Positions 41,829-50,717 of a stretch of 64,000 nucleotides of DNA are shown piece after piece. The number at the start of each line of letters is the position of its first letter. Position 1 is the stretch's first letter. Both the position numbers and the translations under genes were made by a program. Source of the DNA: Evansella clarkii (lineage in GTDB: Bacteria; Bacillota; Bacilli; Bacillales; Salisediminibacteriaceae); contig NZ_KV917376.1 in the NCBI RefSeq assembly GCF_002019695.1, forward strand, positions 1,005,818 to 1,069,817. The letters are read 5' to 3'. The notes under the pieces were generated by a model that was not told where the DNA came from, did no database searches, and saw only the letters and a program-made list of their open reading frames with translations.

Positions 41829-41867
41829 TTATCTAACCACCTCATCCTTATTGGTTCTTATACTGTT

Positions 41868-41893
41868 TTACCCAATTTATGATGATTTGAAAC
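41868..41893 (-). promoter_or_regulatory. sigma-B promoter of ctc
   Basis: -35 GTTTCA (41888-41893), 14-bp spacer, -10 GGGTAA (41868-41873), matching the sigma-B consensus GTTT-N12-15-GGGTAW. ctc is the classic sigma-B gene of B. subtilis. Confidence 0.75.
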
Positions 41894-41968
41894 GTGCTGT
41901 GTCTCTGTATGTTTACTGAAGACCCTTTCTGCTGGTGCCTTAATTGCTCAGCTCAGCCTGTCAGGTTA

Positions 41969-42919
41969 TTAAGTAAACAGCTGGCTTACGGAGCGCTGTT
42001 CATGGACATGAGTAATCGCTTTTGCCAGCAATGGGCCGACAGAAAGTTGTGTAATCATGTCTATTTTCTTTTCTTCCTGTAAAGCAATACTGTTTGTTAC
42101 CACAAGCTCTTTAATTTTAGAATTCTGTATTCTTTCAATTGCAGGCCCTGATAAAACCGGATGCGTACAGCAGGCGTATACTTCTTTAGCGCCCTTTTCA
42201 ATCATTGCATTAGCTGCCAGTGTAACCGTGCCCGCAGTATCGATAATATCATCAATAATTATCGCTGTTTTTCCTTCTACATTACCTACAATGTTCATAA
42301 CTTCAGCTGTGTTAGGTTTTGGGCGGCGCTTGTCAATAATTGCTATAGGCGCTTTTAAACGGTCAGCCATTTTACGGGCTCTTACAACCCCTCCATGGTC
42401 TGGTGAAACAATAACGACGTCTTCAAAATTCTTTTCCTGGAAGTAATCGGCCAGAATTGGAACTCCGACAAGCTGATCGACCGGAATATCGAAGAATCCC
42501 TGAATCTGTGTCGCATGAAGATCCAGTGTAATAACTCTCGTAGCCCCTGCTGTCTCAAGCAGGTTAGCAACCAGCTTCGCAGTGATAGGTTCACGTGCGC
42601 GTGCTTTTCTGTCCTGGCGGGCATAACCATAGTAAGGTATAACAACATTGATTGTTTTCGCGGAAGCTCTTTTTAATGCATCAATCATAATTAACAGTTC
42701 CATAATATGTTCATTCGCTGGTGAAGAAGTAGACTGAATAACATATGTGTCACAGCCGCGAATACTTTCTTCCACGTTCATTTGAATTTCTCCGTCACTG
42801 AAACGGGATACGGAGCTTTTCCCCATTTCAATCCCTAAATGATCCGTAATCTCGTTAGCCAGGTCACGGTTGGAGCTTAATGTGAATACTTTTAAAAATT
42901 CATCGCCATACTTTGCCAT
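41969..42919 (-). CDS. prs: Ribose-phosphate pyrophosphokinase
   Basis: Makes PRPP from ribose-5-phosphate and ATP, feeding purine, pyrimidine, His and Trp synthesis. 316 aa, class [35 protein letters not shown], the [16 protein letters not shown] metal/PRPP region, [11 protein letters not shown] and the PRPP loop [20 protein letters not shown] lies 12 nt before the ATG. Between glmU and ctc as in B. subtilis. Confidence 0.98.
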   Translation of the reverse strand: MAKYGDEFLKVFTLSSNRDLANEITDHLGIEMGKSSVSRFSDGEIQMNVEESIRGCDTYVIQSTSSPANEHIMELLIMIDALKRASAKTINVVIPYYGYARQDRKARAREPITAKLVANLLETAGATRVITLDLHATQIQGFFDIPVDQLVGVPILADYFQEKNFEDVVIVSPDHGGVVRARKMADRLKAPIAIIDKRRPKPNTAEVMNIVGNVEGKTAIIIDDIIDTAGTVTLAANAMIEKGAKEVYACCTHPVLSGPAIERIQNSKIKELVVTNSIALQEEKKIDMITQLSVGPLLAKAITHVHEQRSVSQLFT

Positions 42920-43040
42920 GGTTATAAAAACCTCCAGTAGTTTTTCTTAATTGAAAATCAGCTTATCTTCTTAATCTGTTCTGTTAAAATCAGCACCTGT
43001 ATCCTGGAAGAGGCAAACCTGCCTTCATCCTTGATAACAG

Positions 43041-44414
43041 TTACTTTTCATTTTTTTGTCTGCTTACATATCCCTCTTTGTTCGTCTGGCGGCCGCGGGC
43101 GATAGCCAGCGATTCTCCAGGAACGTCTTCTGTAATAGTAGAACCAGCTGCTACATATGCTTCTTTCCCAATCGTAACAGGGGCAATAAGATTGGAATTA
43201 CAGCCTATAAAAGCATCGTCTTCTATTTTTGTTAAATATTTATTTTTACCGTCGTAGTTCACTGTAATGGAACCGCATCCAACATTGACATTACCGCCAA
43301 TTTCCGCATCACCAAGATAGCTGAGGTGGGAAGCCTTACTGCCATCTCCCATGGTCATCTTCTTCAGTTCTACAAAATTGCCAACCTTGATCTCATTTCC
43401 AAGTTTCGTCTTAGGTCTGAGGTGTGCAAACGGCCCGATAGATACCCGGTTTCCAACCTCACTGTCATGTACGACAGATTGCTTGATGACATTGTCGCTG
43501 CCAATTTTGCTGTTTTCAATTTCTGTATGAGGGCCAATCTCACATTTTTCCCCTATCAATGTCTCTCCTTTAATAACACAGCCAGGATAAATCACCGTAT
43601 CCCTGCCAACAGTTACGTCTGCGGATACATAAGTATTCGCCGGATCAATTAATGTAACTCCATCTCTCATTAATTGTTCGTTTATCCGCTTCTGCATAAT
43701 AACTTCAGCTCTGCTTAGTGCTACACGGTCATTGACTCCGATGGTTTCATTGAAATCGGCAGTCTGATAAGCAGCTACTGGTTCTCCCTGTTCTTTCAGG
43801 ATCTCAATTACATCGGGTAAATAATATTCGCCCTGGGAATTATCATTGCCTACTTTTGATAAAGCATCAAAAAGTGCCTGATTGTCAAAACAGTATGTGC
43901 CTGTGTTTATTTCAGTAACTAGTTTTTCTTCTTCAGCGGCATCTTTATGCTCCACAATTTTTTCTACATGGTTTTCCTGATTACGGATAACCCTGCCGTA
44001 CCCCGTTGGATCGTCAGCTGCAGCTGTTAAAATTGTTGCCTTGGCCTGCTGCTGTTCGTGCTCTTTAATAAGGGATTCTATCGTTTCCTGTGTTAACAAA
44101 GGAGTATCTCCACATAAAACTACCGTAGTCCCCTGTTCACTGCCTATTAATGGTTCTGCCTGCATAACAGCATGTCCGGTTCCAAGCTGCTCTTCCTGAA
44201 GTACATAGGAGACTTCTTCTCCAAGTTCTTCTTTCACCATTTCTGCGCCATGGCCGACAACAGCGATCATTTTACTTGTATCCAGTCCTTTTAACTGATT
44301 TGTAATATGCTGCACCATAGGTTTACCGCATACAGGATGCAGTACTTTATATAAATCGGATTTCATTCTTGTGCCTTTTCCGGCTGCCAAGATAATCGCA
44401 TAACGTTTATTCAT
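43041..44414 (-). CDS. glmU: Bifunctional GlcNAc-1-P uridyltransferase/GlcN-1-P acetyltransferase
   Basis: Makes UDP-GlcNAc for peptidoglycan and teichoic acids. 457 aa: N-terminal nucleotidyltransferase with [29 protein letters not shown] and GYGRVIR; C-terminal left-handed beta-helix of hexapeptide repeats ([20 protein letters not shown] onwards) with [15 protein letters not shown] and [10 protein letters not shown] of the acetyltransferase site. GGAGG lies 8 nt before the ATG. Normally next to spoVG; here two extra genes intervene. Confidence 0.98.
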   Translation of the reverse strand: MNKRYAIILAAGKGTRMKSDLYKVLHPVCGKPMVQHITNQLKGLDTSKMIAVVGHGAEMVKEELGEEVSYVLQEEQLGTGHAVMQAEPLIGSEQGTTVVLCGDTPLLTQETIESLIKEHEQQQAKATILTAAADDPTGYGRVIRNQENHVEKIVEHKDAAEEEKLVTEINTGTYCFDNQALFDALSKVGNDNSQGEYYLPDVIEILKEQGEPVAAYQTADFNETIGVNDRVALSRAEVIMQKRINEQLMRDGVTLIDPANTYVSADVTVGRDTVIYPGCVIKGETLIGEKCEIGPHTEIENSKIGSDNVIKQSVVHDSEVGNRVSIGPFAHLRPKTKLGNEIKVGNFVELKKMTMGDGSKASHLSYLGDAEIGGNVNVGCGSITVNYDGKNKYLTKIEDDAFIGCNSNLIAPVTIGKEAYVAAGSTITEDVPGESLAIARGRQTNKEGYVSRQKNEK

Positions 44415-44558
44415 AAATTTAACCTCCAGGGGGCTGTTTTTCCATTACGAATATATCTTAAAACCGGCTTCTTTTCAAGAAAGGACTGCTTTTGCATAAG
44501 AAGGAAATAAAAGACAACCCCTTTTTTAAAAAGGGATGAGGCAATATTTATTTGTTTT

Positions 44559-44691
44559 CATAAAGAAAACTTGGCAAGCCAAGCCTTAAAAGAGGCGAAG
44601 CATTGCCTTAGTTGCACTTATACTATAATCCTAAAAATTTTATCAGCGTCGAGACGGCTACGTTGCTGAAATTTTATACTTTCTTATAGTA
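44559..44691 (+). repeat. Dispersed intergenic repeat, family B, copy 3
   Basis: About 133 bp. CATAAAGAAAACTTGGCAAG, GCCTTAAAAGAGGCGAAGC, CTTAGTTGCACTTATACT, TCCTAAAAATTTTATCAGCG and right end GAAATTTTATACTTTCTTAT. The ends ATAAAGAAAA and (reverse complement) ATAAGAAAG are similar, like imperfect terminal inverted repeats. Confidence 0.75.
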
Positions 44692-44722
44692 AAAAAAATG
44701 ACCCGCATACCTGCGGGCCAAG
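44690..44722 (-). terminator. Terminator of the DUF2071 gene
   Basis: Stem GCCCGCAGG/TATGCGGGTC-type (GACCCGC with GCGGGCC), followed in the minus direction by ATTTTTTTTAC, 5 nt after the stop. Confidence 0.8.
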
Positions 44723-44726
44723 ATAT

Positions 44727-45482
44727 TTATTCAGAGCCAGGATGCCAAAGCTCATTAAAACTCACATCTGCTATTCCGTACTTTTCGAAGGGATGAAAGC
44801 CTACCATTTTTTCTTTGCAGTATTGAATAATAGGCTTATCACTAATATCCCTGCCGGACTGGAAGCTGGTCATCCCATTCATGCTCCACTCTGCTTCCGC
44901 TTTCTTCAGCCTCCATGGTGAATGGGAAATAGGCCCCTTTAATATCTTATCCCCCTTTAAGGTCCACAAACAGTATCTCTCAGTCAGCCACTCTGTTAAT
45001 GAGCCCTTCTCCATGTCTATTTCCTGAGAGGCAATGTGCTTAATATAAACTGAAAAATATGCATCCCGCGCTGCTTTCTCTGTTCTTCTGCTTTCATAAA
45101 ACAAACCATCCCCTGTTTCTTCCAGGGTAATTTCCGCTTTTAAATACGGAAGTGAGAAGGCACTACGGGCTCCGGCTGCTGCCAGCCTGCTGTCTGTGTC
45201 AAGGGAAAGAAAATAAACCCCCGGCTCTCCATAAAAATTTACATACGTCCTTACATTTATTTCGAGAAAATCACTGAACGGCAATTTCCCAGGCATTCCT
45301 CTGAAACCATTCCAGGATGCCCGGAAAGGAACAATGCTTATCCAGGCTCTTCCGTTATACGTTTCAATATTAAAGGGCGACGGCACATAGGGCCTTAGTT
45401 CTTCAACCTGAACCGGCCAGTGCAGAAATAATAAGTTCTCCCATTGCTGTCTGGCCACCCAAGGCCATTTGGGATCTCTCAT
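44727..45482 (-). CDS. DUF2071 (YqjF-like) protein of unknown function
   Basis: About 251 aa. The N-terminus (WVARQQWENLLFLHWPVQVE, LRPYVPSPFNIETYNGRAWI), FLEINVRTYVNFYGEPGVYF and FLSLDTDSRLAA are characteristic of the DUF2071/YqjF family, an acetoacetate decarboxylase-like beta fold with no assigned activity. No signal peptide. The open frame starts at a TTG (45485), but GGGGG lies 6 nt before the ATG at 45482. Follows the transporter gene by about 60 nt; a shared transcript is possible. Confidence 0.85.
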   Translation of the reverse strand: MRDPKWPWVARQQWENLLFLHWPVQVEELRPYVPSPFNIETYNGRAWISIVPFRASWNGFRGMPGKLPFSDFLEINVRTYVNFYGEPGVYFLSLDTDSRLAAAGARSAFSLPYLKAEITLEETGDGLFYESRRTEKAARDAYFSVYIKHIASQEIDMEKGSLTEWLTERYCLWTLKGDKILKGPISHSPWRLKKAEAEWSMNGMTSFQSGRDISDKPIIQYCKEKMVGFHPFEKYGIADVSFNELWHPGSE

Positions 45483-45546
45483 CAAATTCCCCCTATGAGA
45501 TTAGTGGACCGGACGTCCCTTCCATACAGATAATTCCACAGTTAAA

Positions 45547-46734
45547 TTATAAGAACATACCTACAATTGTCGCGGATAAAATGGAAGCAAGAGTAGCCCC
45601 TGTTAAAAGCTTCAGACCGAAGCCGGACACATCTGCTGCTTTTCGCGCATCGATTCCTTTAACTGTCCCTGCAATAATACCGATAGATGAAAAATTGGCA
45701 AAGCTCGTTAAAAAGACAGAAACAACCCCTACTGTTTTCTCAGACATGCCGTCCAGCATAGTCTGGAATTCAAGCATAGCAACGAACTCGTTGGTAACTA
45801 TTTTAGTCCCCATCACTGCCCCTGCCTGAATAACTTCATTCGGCGCTATTCCCATCAACAGTCCTATTGGAGCAAGTATATAACCAAGAATCTCCTGCAG
45901 GGTAATTCCCGCGAATACAAGCTGGATAATCCAGTTCACAAGCTCCAGGGAAGCGATAAAAGCAATAAGCATAGCCGCAACAATTAAAGCAATTTTACCG
46001 CCTTCGAGAGCCCCGTTTCCCATAGCTTCAAAAATACTCTTGTCATCGGAAACGTTTTCAATCTCCACACGGTCTTCTTCTTTAGGCACATTAACAGGTG
46101 CTATAAGAGAAGCCATAATTAATGCACTGAACATGTTAAGCGGCAATGCAACCAGTACATATTGCGGCGGAAGCATCTGCAGATAAGCACCAACAATTGA
46201 TGCTGAAACTGAACCCATGGCTGAAGCACTTACAATATATAATCTGTTTGCTGTTAAATGATTAAACTGTGTTCGAATGGCGATTAAAGCTTCAGACTGG
46301 CCAAAGAACATACTGTTCACCGCATTAAAAGATTCCACTTTGGGCAAACCTGTTACTTTAGAGATGAGTCCACCCAAATATTTGATTATGTTAGGAAGAA
46401 TTTTTAAATATGTCAGAACGGAAAGCAGTGTGGCAAAAAATACGATGAGCAGCAGAACGTTGAAGAAAAAGACGCCACCCTCTCCTGTTTCAATGCCCCC
46501 GACCACAAATCCAATTCCTTCCATACCAAATTCGATAAGTCTGTTAAACCCTGCTGAGATACTGTTGATAACCGACTGACCGATTCTTGTTGTAAACATA
46601 AACCATGTCGTTATCACCTGAAGCACAAGCATAATGCCTATGCCTCTGTAATTAATGTTTTTCCTGTCATTTGACATTAAATATGCTAGTCCGAGAACAA
46701 CAACTATAGCTGCAATACCGAGTAGAAAATCCAC
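45547..46734 (-). CDS. Concentrative nucleoside transporter, NupC/NupG family
   Basis: 395 aa with about ten membrane helices. Family marks: GKxx-like LPKVESFNAVNSMFFGQSEA (substrate/ion site with GQSEA), MGSVSASIVGAYLQML, MASLIAPVNVPKEE between helices, APIGLLMGIAP, AVMGTKIVTNEFVA and SFANFSSIGIIAGTV. Imports nucleosides with sodium or protons; specificity cannot be read. GTG start with GGAGG 5 nt upstream. Not at this place in B. subtilis, where spoVG and glmU are neighbours. I found no purine riboswitch in its leader. Confidence 0.92.
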   Translation of the reverse strand: MDFLLGIAAIVVVLGLAYLMSNDRKNINYRGIGIMLVLQVITTWFMFTTRIGQSVINSISAGFNRLIEFGMEGIGFVVGGIETGEGGVFFFNVLLLIVFFATLLSVLTYLKILPNIIKYLGGLISKVTGLPKVESFNAVNSMFFGQSEALIAIRTQFNHLTANRLYIVSASAMGSVSASIVGAYLQMLPPQYVLVALPLNMFSALIMASLIAPVNVPKEEDRVEIENVSDDKSIFEAMGNGALEGGKIALIVAAMLIAFIASLELVNWIIQLVFAGITLQEILGYILAPIGLLMGIAPNEVIQAGAVMGTKIVTNEFVAMLEFQTMLDGMSEKTVGVVSVFLTSFANFSSIGIIAGTVKGIDARKAADVSGFGLKLLTGATLASILSATIVGMFL

Positions 46735-46937
46735 GGAAACCTCCCTGAGTAAAAGTATTATATTTGTACATGCTGTACCGACTTAGACGAGTTTAGCAAC
46801 TTCAATTATTTCCCGCAAGTATAAACCGGTAAAAAACTTTCTCAGCAGGATACTCCTTTTAGCATAATCTACCCCAAACTACCGGAAAGTAAATCAATAA
46901 ATAATAACTATGACTGCAAATCGAAGTTTTTTCGGGA

Positions 46938-46971
46938 CAAAAAAATAAACCTAGCTTAATCAGCTAGGTTT
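46938..46971 (-). terminator. spoVG terminator
   Basis: Stem AAACCTAGCT/AGCTAGGTTT around GATTA, followed in the minus direction by ATTTTTTTG, 6 nt after the spoVG stop. Confidence 0.88.
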
Positions 46972-46976
46972 GATGC

Positions 46977-47264
46977 TTAAGAAGCGCCTGCTTCTTCAAA
47001 TTCCAGTTCTTCACCGGCTTTTTCATACTCAGCCAAAACCGCGGACTGAATTTTCTCACGGGTTTTTGAAGAGATCGGATGAGCAATGTCTCTGAATTCC
47101 CCATCAGGAGTACGCTTGCTCGGCATAGCCACGAACATGCCATTATTTCCGTCGATAACCCGAATGTCGTGAACAACAAATTCATCATCGATGGTAATAG
47201 ATGCGATTGCAAGCATACGACCCTCCGTATTCACCCGGCGAAGTCTCACATCTGTTACTTCCAT
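46977..47264 (-). CDS. spoVG: Stage V sporulation protein G
   Basis: Small regulator affecting asymmetric division, virulence-type and RNA-binding functions in Firmicutes. 95 aa, highly conserved: [56 protein letters not shown], ending FEEAGAS as in B. subtilis. The open frame starts at 47285, but GGTGG lies 8 nt before the ATG at 47264 and the family starts MEVTDV. Downstream of purR without an intervening yabJ. A sigma-H promoter is visible. Confidence 0.98.
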   Translation of the reverse strand: MEVTDVRLRRVNTEGRMLAIASITIDDEFVVHDIRVIDGNNGMFVAMPSKRTPDGEFRDIAHPISSKTREKIQSAVLAEYEKAGEELEFEEAGAS

Positions 47265-47306
47265 ATCTGCCACCACCTTTTCCAAATAAATAAATTGCTA
47301 TTACAT

Positions 47307-47335
47307 CGATTCTACATTGGAATTGGAAATCCTTC
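47307..47335 (-). promoter_or_regulatory. sigma-H promoter of spoVG
   Basis: -35 GAAGGATTT (47327-47335), 11-bp spacer, -10 GTAGAATCG (47307-47315), matching sigma-H RNAGGAWWW and RNNGAAT. An A/T-rich block (47343-47400) lies upstream, the type of site AbrB binds at B. subtilis spoVG (established knowledge). Confidence 0.75.
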
Positions 47336-47435
47336 TTTTTCAGAAAGAAAAATGGCAAAATTAAATTTTCTTTTTATTTTTTACTCTTTTAAATCAAAAT
47401 GTTTAATTCAGATGCTTTCCGCGGCTGCCTTATCA

Positions 47436-48251
47436 TCAGGCAAAAAGGTTGCCCCGTTCTGCTTTTATTCTTTTGTTTTTTATATCAATCTCAGAAAGCC
47501 TTGTTAAAGAAATATAGTTATCCACTAGTTTTTCTTCTTCATGAACTGCCTCAGTCAGCACCCCTACCCCGGCTACTGTACACTGAAATTCATTCGACAG
47601 ATCAATCATTCCTCTGATTGTGCCTCCAGCCTTCATGAAGTCATCCACTATAAATACCCTGGACTCAGGTTTCAGGCTTCTTCTGGCAAGAGACATCGTC
47701 TGAATCCGCTTATTTGATCCTGAAACATAATTAATGCTTACAAGAGACCCTTCCGTGATCCGATGTTCATGGCGGACGATGCTCACAGGTACGTTCAAAT
47801 GCTCAGCAACAGCATACGCCAGAGGAATCCCTTTCGTTGCCATTGTCATAACAGCATCAATATCCCCCGGACGATACCTGGCGGCAAATATCCTGCCCAG
47901 TTCTCTCATCAGCATAGGATCGCCAATAACATCCATCATATATAAATAGCCCCCTGGCAAAAGCCGGTCAGGGTCTTCGAGCTTCTGGCAAAGTCCGTCA
48001 ATTAATTTTTCCGAGCTTTCACGGTCAGCCGCAGGGATAAACATTACCCCTCCCGCTGCACCGGCAGTAGTCTCAATCGTCCCTGTGTACCTGCTCTCAA
48101 ATACCTCTTTTATAATTGCGATGTCTTCACTGATGGAAGACTTAGCTGATTTATAAGCTTCTGAAAAATAAGTCAGAGGGATTTGCTGGTGCGGGTGAGA
48201 CAGAAAATAATTTGTCATATCGACTAAACGTCCGCTTCTCCGGTACTTCAT
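47436..48251 (-). CDS. purR: Purine operon repressor PurR
   Basis: PRPP-responsive repressor of purine genes. 271 aa: N-terminal winged helix (RRSGRLVDMTNYFLSHPHQQ, SEAYKSAKSSISEDIAII), then a phosphoribosyltransferase-like domain with the PRPP motif VFIVDDFMKAGGTIRGM and MATKGIPLAYAVAEHL. GGAGG lies 6 nt before the ATG. No yabJ follows. Confidence 0.97.
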   Translation of the reverse strand: MKYRRSGRLVDMTNYFLSHPHQQIPLTYFSEAYKSAKSSISEDIAIIKEVFESRYTGTIETTAGAAGGVMFIPAADRESSEKLIDGLCQKLEDPDRLLPGGYLYMMDVIGDPMLMRELGRIFAARYRPGDIDAVMTMATKGIPLAYAVAEHLNVPVSIVRHEHRITEGSLVSINYVSGSNKRIQTMSLARRSLKPESRVFIVDDFMKAGGTIRGMIDLSNEFQCTVAGVGVLTEAVHEEEKLVDNYISLTRLSEIDIKNKRIKAERGNLFA

Positions 48252-48356
48252 GTCCTACCTCCATCGCTTAATACGCCTTTTGTAAACTCCAAAAACCGAA
48301 CATTATAAAAGTAATATACCACTACCGTCCGGATTTAACAAGTTACTGTGCATATT

Positions 48357-49226
48357 CTAGCCATGTTTGGTGCCAAGAATACGAACAACATATACTTCTT
48401 CCATAAAACCTTTTAACCCATGATACAAACGGTCAGCCCTTGCTTCACTTTGTGTCAGACCGAATACAGTGGGGCCGCTCCCGCTCATAACTGACCCATC
48501 CGCGCCGAACTGGAGCATTCGTTGTTTAATTTTTGCAACCTGCGGATGCATATTAAATGTCACTTCCTCCATGACATTCTCAAGCTTTTGACAAACGTCC
48601 GGAAAGGCTCCCTGATTAATAGCATTTATCATTCCGGCAGTATCAGGGTGTTTCATGTTTTTGAGATCAAGCCTGCTGTAAATATCTTTTGTGGAAACAC
48701 TCATTGGAGGCTTCACGAGAACAACCCAGCAAGATGGAGGTGCAGGGAGAAATTCCAGTTTTTCGCCTCTTCCTCTTGCAACAGCCGTCCCGCCATGGAC
48801 ACAGAAAGGAACATCAGAACCAATTTTAAGTCCAAGCTCAGCAAGCTCTTCCATAGTAAGACCCAATTCCCATAATTGGTTAAGTCCTCTCAGCACTGCT
48901 GCCGCATCTGTGCTCCCTCCGGCAAGCCCCGCTGAGACAGGTATTTGTTTATCAATAAATACAGATACGCCTTTTTCCGTACCTGTATGATCTTTAATTA
49001 CTTTTGCTGCCTGATAAGCAAGATTATTTTCATTGGACGGGATAAAACCCTGGTTCACGTCTATATTAATTTTGTCTTCTTCTAAAGAAATGAGGCCGAT
49101 CCTGTCTGACAGATCAATTGTTGTCATAATCATTTCCACTTCATGATAGCCGTCATTACGCTTCCCGGTTACATCAAGGGTTAAATTTATTTTAGCCGGG
49201 GCTTTTACAATAATGCTTTCCCTCAT
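48357..49226 (-). CDS. ispE: 4-diphosphocytidyl-2-C-methyl-D-erythritol kinase
   Basis: ATP-dependent step of the MEP isoprenoid pathway. 289 aa GHMP kinase: KAPAKINLTLDVTGKRNDGY, the ATP loop PVSAGLAGGSTDAAAVLRGL and C-terminal SVMSGSGPTVFGL. CAGGTG lies 6 nt before the ATG. Between sspF and purR as in B. subtilis. The 340-bp gap to sspF holds a terminator and a repeat-like element. Confidence 0.96.
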   Translation of the reverse strand: MRESIIVKAPAKINLTLDVTGKRNDGYHEVEMIMTTIDLSDRIGLISLEEDKINIDVNQGFIPSNENNLAYQAAKVIKDHTGTEKGVSVFIDKQIPVSAGLAGGSTDAAAVLRGLNQLWELGLTMEELAELGLKIGSDVPFCVHGGTAVARGRGEKLEFLPAPPSCWVVLVKPPMSVSTKDIYSRLDLKNMKHPDTAGMINAINQGAFPDVCQKLENVMEEVTFNMHPQVAKIKQRMLQFGADGSVMSGSGPTVFGLTQSEARADRLYHGLKGFMEEVYVVRILGTKHG

Positions 49227-49337
49227 TTAATTCACCTGCTTTTTCCATAAAAACTTTCTTCCGTATTTTATCACTTGTGGTTCCATGATACTACATTTAC
49301 CACCACTTTTCTTTCAGGATAAAAATTGCTTTATTAA

Positions 49338-49487
49338 TATAGCTGTTGATTTTCGTTAAAAGACGCTCGCTTGCCTCGGGCAAAGCTTCAGCTAACGCGT
49401 AATATCACCCCGGTGGATCTTCAGCTTTTTCTTTTCCCGACCGGCAAGAGCATCGCTCCTCCGCAAATGCAGACAAAAATCAATAAT
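49338..49487. repeat. Possible Bacillaceae intergenic repeat (GTTGATTTTCGTT type)
   Basis: Starts AGCTGTTGATTTTCGTT and contains GACGCTCGCTTGCCTCGGGC; ends ...GCAGACAAAAATCAATAATTTGCT. The ends are imperfect inverted repeats. I recall similar GTTGATTTCCGTT...CGCTCGCTTTCCGCGGGC elements in many Bacillus genomes; only one copy is in this window, so the repeat status rests on memory. Confidence 0.35.
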
Positions 49488-49495
49488 TTGCTAAA

Positions 49496-49525
49496 CAATA
49501 AAAAAACCGGGGGAGACCCCCGGTC
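49496..49525 (-). terminator. sspF terminator
   Basis: Perfect 8-bp stem ACCGGGGG/CCCCCGGT with a 3-nt loop, followed in the minus direction by TTTTTTATTG. Confidence 0.9.
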
Positions 49526-49567
49526 CTTCACTTTGCCACAGCCTGAATAGTGAGATAATCTGGCTGA

Positions 49568-49750
49568 TTACTGGTTCTGATCGTTATGCAGCTGCCTTTC
49601 AGCCAGTTCAATTGCCCGTTTTACCATATTACCTGCATCCCTTGCCCGAATGCCTCCCCATCCTTCTCGCTGGACGGTATCGTAGAAGCCAAGTTCTTTT
49701 GCCAGCTCTTCCTTAAAGCGATCTGACATGACGCCTCGTCTTCTCCCCAT
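49568..49750 (-). CDS. sspF: Small acid-soluble spore protein-like SspF
   Basis: 60-aa alpha/beta-type SASP relative, made in the forespore. [40 protein letters not shown] and [14 protein letters not shown] match B. subtilis SspF along its length. The open frame reaches 49780, but AAGGGG lies 9 nt before the ATG at 49750. Confidence 0.95.
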   Translation of the reverse strand: MGRRRGVMSDRFKEELAKELGFYDTVQREGWGGIRARDAGNMVKRAIELAERQLHNDQNQ

Positions 49751-49837
49751 TCGTAACAACCCCTTCCATGGCTGTGGCATCCTTATTGTTTCCAGGGCCT
49801 GAAAAATTAAAGCAGGAAAATTTCCCTTGCAGAGAGC

Positions 49838-49907
49838 AAAAAAAAAACGATTATCCTGAAAAACACCTAAGCCGTTTCACCGGATTAGACGTTTTTTTAG
49901 ATAATCG
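49838..49907 (-). terminator. veg terminator (long hairpin)
   Basis: Outer stem CGATTATC/GATAATCG (49848-49855 with 49900-49907) and an inner imperfect stem around CCG-GTGAAA-CGG, followed in the minus direction by ten T. Confidence 0.8.
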
Positions 49908-49917
49908 CTTATATAAA

Positions 49918-50199
49918 TTATATCTTTTCAGCAGCTCCTAACGGCTCTTCAGCCGCAGTTTCAGCTCCGTCCATAGTCAGCTTGACTGTTTCAGTAAGTA
50001 CGTCTGTGTAACTATAGGATACTCGTTCAACAGCATATTCATCCTGGTCCAGTTTGATGGTGAAAACTGAGGGATATGTTCCTTCCAAAAGCCCGGATCT
50101 TTCAATCGTTTTTCTTCTACCTCCGTTTGCCTGAATGGTAATTCTCTTGCCTACGTTCTCGTCCAGTGATCTTTTAATTTCAATCAATGTTTTAGCCAT
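49918..50199 (-). CDS. veg: Veg protein
   Basis: 93 aa. [60 protein letters not shown] and [11 protein letters not shown] match the Veg family (DUF1021). In B. subtilis Veg favours biofilm formation by lowering SinR activity and the gene is very strongly expressed. The C-terminus is a few residues longer here. Two consensus promoters lie upstream and a long terminator downstream, so it is monocistronic. Confidence 0.95.
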   Translation of the reverse strand: MAKTLIEIKRSLDENVGKRITIQANGGRRKTIERSGLLEGTYPSVFTIKLDQDEYAVERVSYSYTDVLTETVKLTMDGAETAAEEPLGAAEKI

Positions 50200-50221
50200 C
50201 CACTACACCTCACTTGTCCTA

Positions 50222-50250
50222 ATTATAACACAGGACGTACGCTTCGTCAA
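50222..50250 (-). promoter_or_regulatory. veg promoter P2 (sigma-A)
   Basis: -35 TTGACG (50245-50250), 17-bp spacer, -10 TATAAT (50222-50227). Gives a leader of only about 15 nt holding the GAGGTG site. Confidence 0.75.
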
Positions 50251-50261
50251 ATAAAACTAAA

Positions 50262-50290
50262 ATTATAACAACGAAACTCGTCAGTGTCAA
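50262..50290 (-). promoter_or_regulatory. veg promoter P1 (sigma-A)
   Basis: Perfect consensus: -35 TTGACA (50285-50290), 17-bp spacer, -10 TATAAT (50262-50267). Confidence 0.85.
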
Positions 50291-50359
50291 CAAATTTTTC
50301 TTGCTTTCAGTCGATAATTTTTAGCATGCACAAATGTTCAGAAACTATGTACAAACAAG

Positions 50360-50643
50360 CACAAGAAAAGTGCAAGCGCCTTGGTCACGAGTGACACTCT
50401 TTACCTGGACCGAGTAACCGCAGGCCCAATCACTGCCTCTTCCTCTTCGAGAATAGCTGCGCAGTGGATCCGTCGAGGCAACTCGCAGCGTTTCAAGAGG
50501 CTGTGCTCGTTGGACAGCTTAATCGAGGATGCCTGACAGAAGCCGCTCTTTGGCTTCAGGTGCTCCTGCGATTAATCGTCACAAGGCCCCAATTCAGGTA
50601 GCTGCCTGAAGTGACCTCGAGCTCGCAGGCGCTGGAGCTAGAC
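50360..50643 (-). repeat. Dispersed intergenic repeat, family A, copy 2 (long)
   Basis: In minus sense it begins GTCTAGCTCCAGCGCCTGC, then GCTCGAGGTCACTTC, and ends CTCGTGACCAAGGCGCTTGC. The ends match copies at 1733 and 58923, while the roughly 220-bp interior is not shared. It fills most of the gap between veg and yabG; no open frame of note. Confidence 0.7.
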
Positions 50644-50717
50644 GATTTTCGTGGGAAAAATATTTTTTCTTTATTTTATTAAAAAACGCAACCTCCTGGC
50701 TGCGCCTGATTCTCTGG

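Noticed and set aside
46735-46935. Purine riboswitch or PurR box for the nucleoside transporter
   Set aside because: No purine aptamer core and no clear CGAA-type PurR box pair could be read; only a short GTACA-N3-TGTAC dyad near 46770.
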